Below are positions 59,757-64,000 of a stretch of DNA of 64,000 nucleotides, piece by piece (position 1 is the first letter of the stretch; each line of letters opens with the position of its first letter). The notes below the pieces were generated by a model. It made no database searches. It saw only the letters and a program-made list of their open reading frames with translations, and had not been told where the DNA came from. Position numbers and translations under genes: made by a program. Origin of the DNA: Pelagibacteraceae bacterium AG-430-I06 (GTDB taxonomy: Bacteria > Pseudomonadota > Alphaproteobacteria > Pelagibacterales > Pelagibacteraceae); NCBI GenBank assembly GCA_003209895.1, contig QCOH01000002.1:51972-115971 (forward strand). The letters run 5' to 3'.

Positions 59757-60791
59757 CTAGTTTACTGCAGTGTTATTGATAAATATCTCTGCACATCTCT
59801 TCCAAGTAAATTGTTTAGCAAATTCTTTACAGTTGTCTCTATCTGCTTTTAAAGCTGTCAAAGCCGCTTTTTTTAAATCTTTATCAAGACAACCAATTGA
59901 TTTTCCATTAGCTAATTTAAAAATATCCATTGTACCTGGGCAATCAGCGTAACCTGCTACGGGTGTTCCTGCCATCAAAGACTCTATACATACAATTCCA
60001 AATGTTTCCGTTTTTGATGGAAAAACAAAAACGTCAGCTGATGCAAAATAAGAAGCTAATTCACCGTTCGTTTTTTGACCAACAAACTTAGCATCGGGAT
60101 ACTCTTTTGTGAGTTTTTTTAAATGGGGGCCTGTACCAACTAATATTTTTTTACCTGGTAAATCAAGGTCTAAAAAATCTTTAATATTTTTTTCCAATGC
60201 GATCCTTCCTACATAAACAAAAATTGGTTTGTTGTAATTTAATGTCATTTTCTTTGGTTCTCCTAAATGATCTGCCCCTCTTGTCCAAACAACCATTTTG
60301 TCATTAATTACCCCTATATCGCTTAGTTCTTTTTTCATCGACTCTGTAGTGACTAATACCCTTTCAGCTTTGTTGTGAAAGTTACTTAAAAATTTTTGGG
60401 ATATTTTTTCGGGTATTATAGGGAGATATAATTTTAGATATTTATCAAATCTAGTGTGAAAACTTGTAGTAAATTTTATCTTATTCCTAACTAAATATCT
60501 TCTAGCTGATAGTCCTATAGGTCCCTCTGTAGCAATATGTATTCTAAACTGTTCATTATTATTTTGTGCTTCGATCATTTCTTTTTTAATTAATTTACCA
60601 ACCCTCCATACATTTATGGCTAATTTGATTTCATTATATTTGGGCATTGGAACTGTGAAAAATTGAGTAGGTTTAATGTAGCTAACTTTGTGACCCATTT
60701 TTTTTAATTCAATTTCTAATCTTGAATAAGATCTGGTCACACCATTTAAAACATGTTCCGGACAAGCATCCGTAACAATTAATATTCTCAT
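59757..60791 (-). CDS. GT4-family glycosyltransferase (Agt/lipid glycosyltransferase-like)
   Basis: TDACPEHVLNGVTRSYSRLEIELKKMGH, FTTSFHTRFDKYLKLYLPI, VYVGRIALEKNIKDFL, FVFPSKTETFGIVCIESLMAGTPVAGY. Confidence 0.88.
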   Translation of the reverse strand: MRILIVTDACPEHVLNGVTRSYSRLEIELKKMGHKVSYIKPTQFFTVPMPKYNEIKLAINVWRVGKLIKKEMIEAQNNNEQFRIHIATEGPIGLSARRYLVRNKIKFTTSFHTRFDKYLKLYLPIIPEKISQKFLSNFHNKAERVLVTTESMKKELSDIGVINDKMVVWTRGADHLGEPKKMTLNYNKPIFVYVGRIALEKNIKDFLDLDLPGKKILVGTGPHLKKLTKEYPDAKFVGQKTNGELASYFASADVFVFPSKTETFGIVCIESLMAGTPVAGYADCPGTMDIFKLANGKSIGCLDKDLKKAALTALKADRDNCKEFAKQFTWKRCAEIFINNTAVN

Positions 60792-60796
60792 AAATG

Positions 60797-61609
60797 TTAA
60801 ACTACCTCTTTAAGCTGAGTTCTGTAATTTACCACTTCTTGTCTAATTTCATCCCACTTAATAATTTCCATTTTTCCATCTAGATGCTCTACAAGAGCAG
60901 TGCAGTTCTCTACCCAATCACCACAATTTAAATAGTTCACTCCATCATAATTTTGATTTGAAGCTTTATGAATATGTCCACAAATAATTCCGTCGACATT
61001 TTTCTTTTTACCGTAGCTAGATACAGTTTTTTCATAATCACCTATATATTTAACTACATTCTTTACTTTATTTTTTAAAAATTTTGCAAGCGACCACTTC
61101 TCCTTGCCAAAAATGTTTCTAATAAAATTTACTAAATTATTTAATCTTAATAATAAATTATAAGCGTTGGCACCCACTTTAGATAACCAGGGTGCATATT
61201 TCATAACACCATCCCACTGGTCTCCATGAATTACCACATATTTTTTTTTATCAACTGTTTCATGTATACATTTGTTTATTAACTCAACATCGCCAAAATC
61301 TATTGGAACAAACTTTCTAAAAATCTCATCGTGGTTTCCTATAATATATTTTACTTTTGTACCGTGTCTTGCCTTTCTAAGAGTTTTTTGAATGACATCA
61401 TTGTGTTCTTGTGGCCAAAAAAAACTTTTTTTGAGAGCCCAAATATCGAAGATGTCTCCCACCAAATAAAGATTTTCTGATCTTGTGTGTTTATAAAATT
61501 CTAAGAGTTTATTTGCTTGGCAACCAACTGTTCCTAGATGAACATCTGAGATGAATATACTTTTAAATGTAAGTATTTTTCCTTCGGCGCTAGATTTTAT
61601 TTGTTTCAT
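60797..61609 (-). CDS. plcP: PlcP-like metallophosphoesterase (UDP-2,3-diacylglucosamine hydrolase superfamily)
   Basis: SIFISDVHLGTVGCQANKLLEFYKH, LVGDIFDIWALKKSFFWPQEHNDVIQKTLRKARHGTKVKYIIGNHDE, VVIHGDQWDGVM, DGIICGHIHKAS, NCGDWVENCTALVEHLDG; adjacent glycosyltransferase. Confidence 0.85.
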   Translation of the reverse strand: MKQIKSSAEGKILTFKSIFISDVHLGTVGCQANKLLEFYKHTRSENLYLVGDIFDIWALKKSFFWPQEHNDVIQKTLRKARHGTKVKYIIGNHDEIFRKFVPIDFGDVELINKCIHETVDKKKYVVIHGDQWDGVMKYAPWLSKVGANAYNLLLRLNNLVNFIRNIFGKEKWSLAKFLKNKVKNVVKYIGDYEKTVSSYGKKKNVDGIICGHIHKASNQNYDGVNYLNCGDWVENCTALVEHLDGKMEIIKWDEIRQEVVNYRTQLKEVV

Positions 61610-61637
61610 TTTATAAAACGAATCTCTTCTTTTAGTT

Positions 61638-61666
61638 GAATCATAAATATGTTACAGAAATGTTAA
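61638..61666 (+). promoter_or_regulatory. Possible Pho-box-like 11-bp-spaced direct repeats in the plcP / lipid-kinase divergent region
   Basis: GAATCAT-AAAT-ATGTTAC-AGAA-ATGTTAA: three 7-mers with 4-bp spacers; each matches only 4/7 of CTGTCAT, so weak. Confidence 0.25.
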
Positions 61667-61668
61667 AA

Positions 61669-62568
61669 ATGATTAAAAAATTAAAATTTTCCATCATTTT
61701 TAATGCTAACGCAGCAGGTGGAAGAAAATTAAAGCTTATCAACAAAGTAATAGAGCTTCTTAAAATAGATCATTCGGTAGAGTTATTTAAAACCAGCTCT
61801 GAAAAAGATGCTGAAAAAGTTTTTAGTGAATTATCAAAAAATAACACAGATAGAGTCGTAATTGCAGGTGGTGATGGTTCAGTATGTTTTGGAATAAATC
61901 AGATCATAAATAAGTATAAAGACATTGATAAGCCTATTATCGGTTACATACCTGCAGGAACAGCAAATATACTTCAGATTGAAACACAAATAGAAAAAAA
62001 AGCTAAAGAAATTTATAAAGTACTTGTTTCAGAAAACACCAAAAAAATTAATCTTGCAAAAATTAATGATAAATATTTCTTTCTTATGGCTGGAATTGGT
62101 TTTGACTCAGAGATTGTGCATTCAATAGACTCTCAAATTAAAAAATATTTAGGTAAGATAATTTTTGCGCTTAAAGGTCTGCAACATTTTATATTTCTAA
62201 AAAATAAAAAGATGAAAGTTAATGTCGATGGAAAAATAATTAAAGCCGATTGGGTACTTGTAACAAATTCAAAATATTATGCAGGACCACACTCTATTAC
62301 GAAAAAAACAAATATTTTTGATAATAAAGTTATTGCTTATATATTTGAAGATCTTTCAAGAATTAAAATTTTATATTACCTTTGGCTAATATTATCAAAA
62401 GGAGATTTAAGTAGAGCAAAAAGTATTATTACTAAAGAGCTTGATAAGTTAGAAATTGATAAACTTGAAAATAAAGTTCTCTCACAAATAGATGGTGAGG
62501 ACTTTGGTTTTGAAGACAAATTAATAATTAGAAAAAGTGATAAATCTTTTAACTTGTTAGTACCCTAG
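61669..62568 (+). CDS. Diacylglycerol kinase-family lipid kinase
   Basis: FNANAAGGRKLKL, VVIAGGDGSVCFGINQII, GYIPAGTANILQIET, MAGIGFDSEIV. ORF track starts at TTG 61636; ATG 61669 (MIKKLKFSIIFNANAAGG) preferred. Confidence 0.9.
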   Translation: MIKKLKFSIIFNANAAGGRKLKLINKVIELLKIDHSVELFKTSSEKDAEKVFSELSKNNTDRVVIAGGDGSVCFGINQIINKYKDIDKPIIGYIPAGTANILQIETQIEKKAKEIYKVLVSENTKKINLAKINDKYFFLMAGIGFDSEIVHSIDSQIKKYLGKIIFALKGLQHFIFLKNKKMKVNVDGKIIKADWVLVTNSKYYAGPHSITKKTNIFDNKVIAYIFEDLSRIKILYYLWLILSKGDLSRAKSIITKELDKLEIDKLENKVLSQIDGEDFGFEDKLIIRKSDKSFNLLVP

Positions 62569-63509
62569 ACTTTTGCGAATTCTCCACCTGATCGGTAACG
62601 CCACAGCCACTTTTCCATTTCTTTTTCAATATCTGTCGGTTTGATATTTAAATCTTTTAAAGTTAAGTGATCGCCAGATACCACATTATCTTTTTCAGAA
62701 AGTATTAGACATTGATCTTTTGTTATAATTGGATCAATCGGTAAAAGACCCAAAAGCGAACTTTGAATTTTAGCTAAAGTCATCGGCACATCAGCAACAA
62801 ATCTTTTTTTTCCAATTGTGCTTAAAATTAGTTTTATCATATCCCCAAAACTAATCACTCTGCCGCCACCTAGTTCATAAATTTTACCTTCATTATTTTT
62901 AGTTTCGATAGCTTTTAAAATTGCTCTTGCAACATCATTTACGAAAATAGGCTCAAATTTATAATTTACATTCACTACGGGAATTATTGGCGAAAGGCTT
63001 AATTTTGCAAATAAATTTGTAAAATTATCTTCATTACCAATTACAACGCTTGGTCTTATAATCACAGTTTTATCAAAATTACTTAAAGCTTTTTCTTCCC
63101 CTAAAAATTTAGATTGCTGGTATTTTGATTTAGAATCTTTACTAGCACCAATAGCAGAAACATGAATAAACTTTTTTACTTTTGATTGTGCGCAAAGTTT
63201 TGCGATGCTTTCAGGAATATCTCCGTGAATACTATTAAATTTTTGTTTTCTATTTTCAAATAATATTCCACAAAGATTAATAACTACATCTGAATTTTCT
63301 ACAGCGTTTTTAATTTCTTCAAAATTATTTTGACCAAATTTTATAATTTCTATTGCCCCCGTGGGTGCTTGTGTTTTTAAGTAAACCTTCGAAAAAGGAC
63401 TTCTTGTCGGAATAATGCATCTATAGTTCTTCTTGGTCAAATTTCTGACAAGATAACGTCCTATAAAACCTCCACCACCTAGAATTGTTGCTATCGGGTA
63501 ATTATTCAT
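62565..63509 (-). CDS. Complex I NDUFA9-family NAD(P)-binding protein
   Basis: ATILGGGGFIGRYLVRNLTKKNYRC, VVINLCGILFENRKQKF, VSAIGASKDSKSKYQQSKFLGEE, IIRPSVVIGNEDNFTNLFA. ATG at 63509 (MNNYPIATILGGGGFIG) preferred over 63533. Confidence 0.9.
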   Translation of the reverse strand: MNNYPIATILGGGGFIGRYLVRNLTKKNYRCIIPTRSPFSKVYLKTQAPTGAIEIIKFGQNNFEEIKNAVENSDVVINLCGILFENRKQKFNSIHGDIPESIAKLCAQSKVKKFIHVSAIGASKDSKSKYQQSKFLGEEKALSNFDKTVIIRPSVVIGNEDNFTNLFAKLSLSPIIPVVNVNYKFEPIFVNDVARAILKAIETKNNEGKIYELGGGRVISFGDMIKLILSTIGKKRFVADVPMTLAKIQSSLLGLLPIDPIITKDQCLILSEKDNVVSGDHLTLKDLNIKPTDIEKEMEKWLWRYRSGGEFAKV

Positions 63510-63526
63510 GGTATTACGGAATAGGT

Positions 63527-64000
63527 ATGGCAAAAATACATAAATTTCAAGGAGACATAACAGAAGAGGTAGTTAAATCATTTAAAGATTCTATTGCTAT
63601 TGATACCGAAGCTACAGGTTTGCAGATCCCAGAAAGAGATAAATTAAGCCTCATTCAAATTTGTGATCAGAATGGTGTTGTCTATATTATACAGCCAGAT
63701 CGAAAAAGTTATAAAGCTCCCAATCTAGTTTCTGTTTTAGAAAACGAGAAAATACTTAAAATTGGGCATTTTCTAAGATTTGATAAGAACGCGTTGGAGT
63801 TTTTTTTGAAATGTAAGGTAAAAAATATTTTTGATACCAAAATTGCAAGCAAAGTTGTAAGAACCTACACAGACCAACATGGTCTTAAAAATTTAGTTTT
63901 TGAATTTTGCAATAAAAATCTTGATAAAAGAGTGAGCAGTAGCGACTGGAATAAAGACATAAATGAATTGAGCGATAAACAGTTAGAGTACGCTTCCAAC
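63527..64000 (+). CDS. rnd: Ribonuclease D (partial, runs off window end)
   Basis: ATG at 63527; MAKIHKFQGDITEEVVKSFKDSIAIDTEATGLQIPERDKLSLIQICD..., GHFLRFDKNALEFF, DTKIASKVVRTYTDQHGLKNL: DEDD exonuclease motifs. Confidence 0.88.
   Translation, partial: MAKIHKFQGDITEEVVKSFKDSIAIDTEATGLQIPERDKLSLIQICDQNGVVYIIQPDRKSYKAPNLVSVLENEKILKIGHFLRFDKNALEFFLKCKVKNIFDTKIASKVVRTYTDQHGLKNLVFEFCNKNLDKRVSSSDWNKDINELSDKQLEYASN

Overview
AT-rich, very gene-dense bacterial chromosomal window. Gene content and order suggest a streamlined marine alphaproteobacterium of the SAR11/Pelagibacterales type (inference; no 16S rRNA gene is present). It carries a dnaA neighbourhood (ubiB<, ubiE<, mutM, rpsT, dnaA, dnaN, gyrB), a regB ... 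regA pair separated by a polyamine gene block, polA, chvI-chvG-ahcY, tsaE-amgK-murU-like genes, an RND efflux pair, a purine salvage/uptake pair, rmuC-sbcB-trxA, folC-accD-trpA-trpB-pyrF-ihfB-rpsA-cmk-aroA, lptB-lptC-kdsD, and a glycosyltransferase / PlcP-like phosphoesterase / lipid kinase cluster. I saw no tRNA, rRNA, CRISPR array, IS element or prophage. The most notable observations are: the PlcP-Agt-type lipid-remodelling locus with a possible Pho-box-like promoter; a lysine-rich (64% K/R) tailed coiled-coil protein of unknown function; a sharp GC peak confined to regA; the polyamine cluster between regB and regA; an RND adaptor that appears to lack its helical hairpin; a 33-aa membrane microprotein coupled to an MBL hydrolase; a strong hairpin between dnaN and gyrB; and several convergent gene pairs whose stop codons overlap or share a hairpin. 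All protein names come from reading motifs and gene order by eye; no database search was run.
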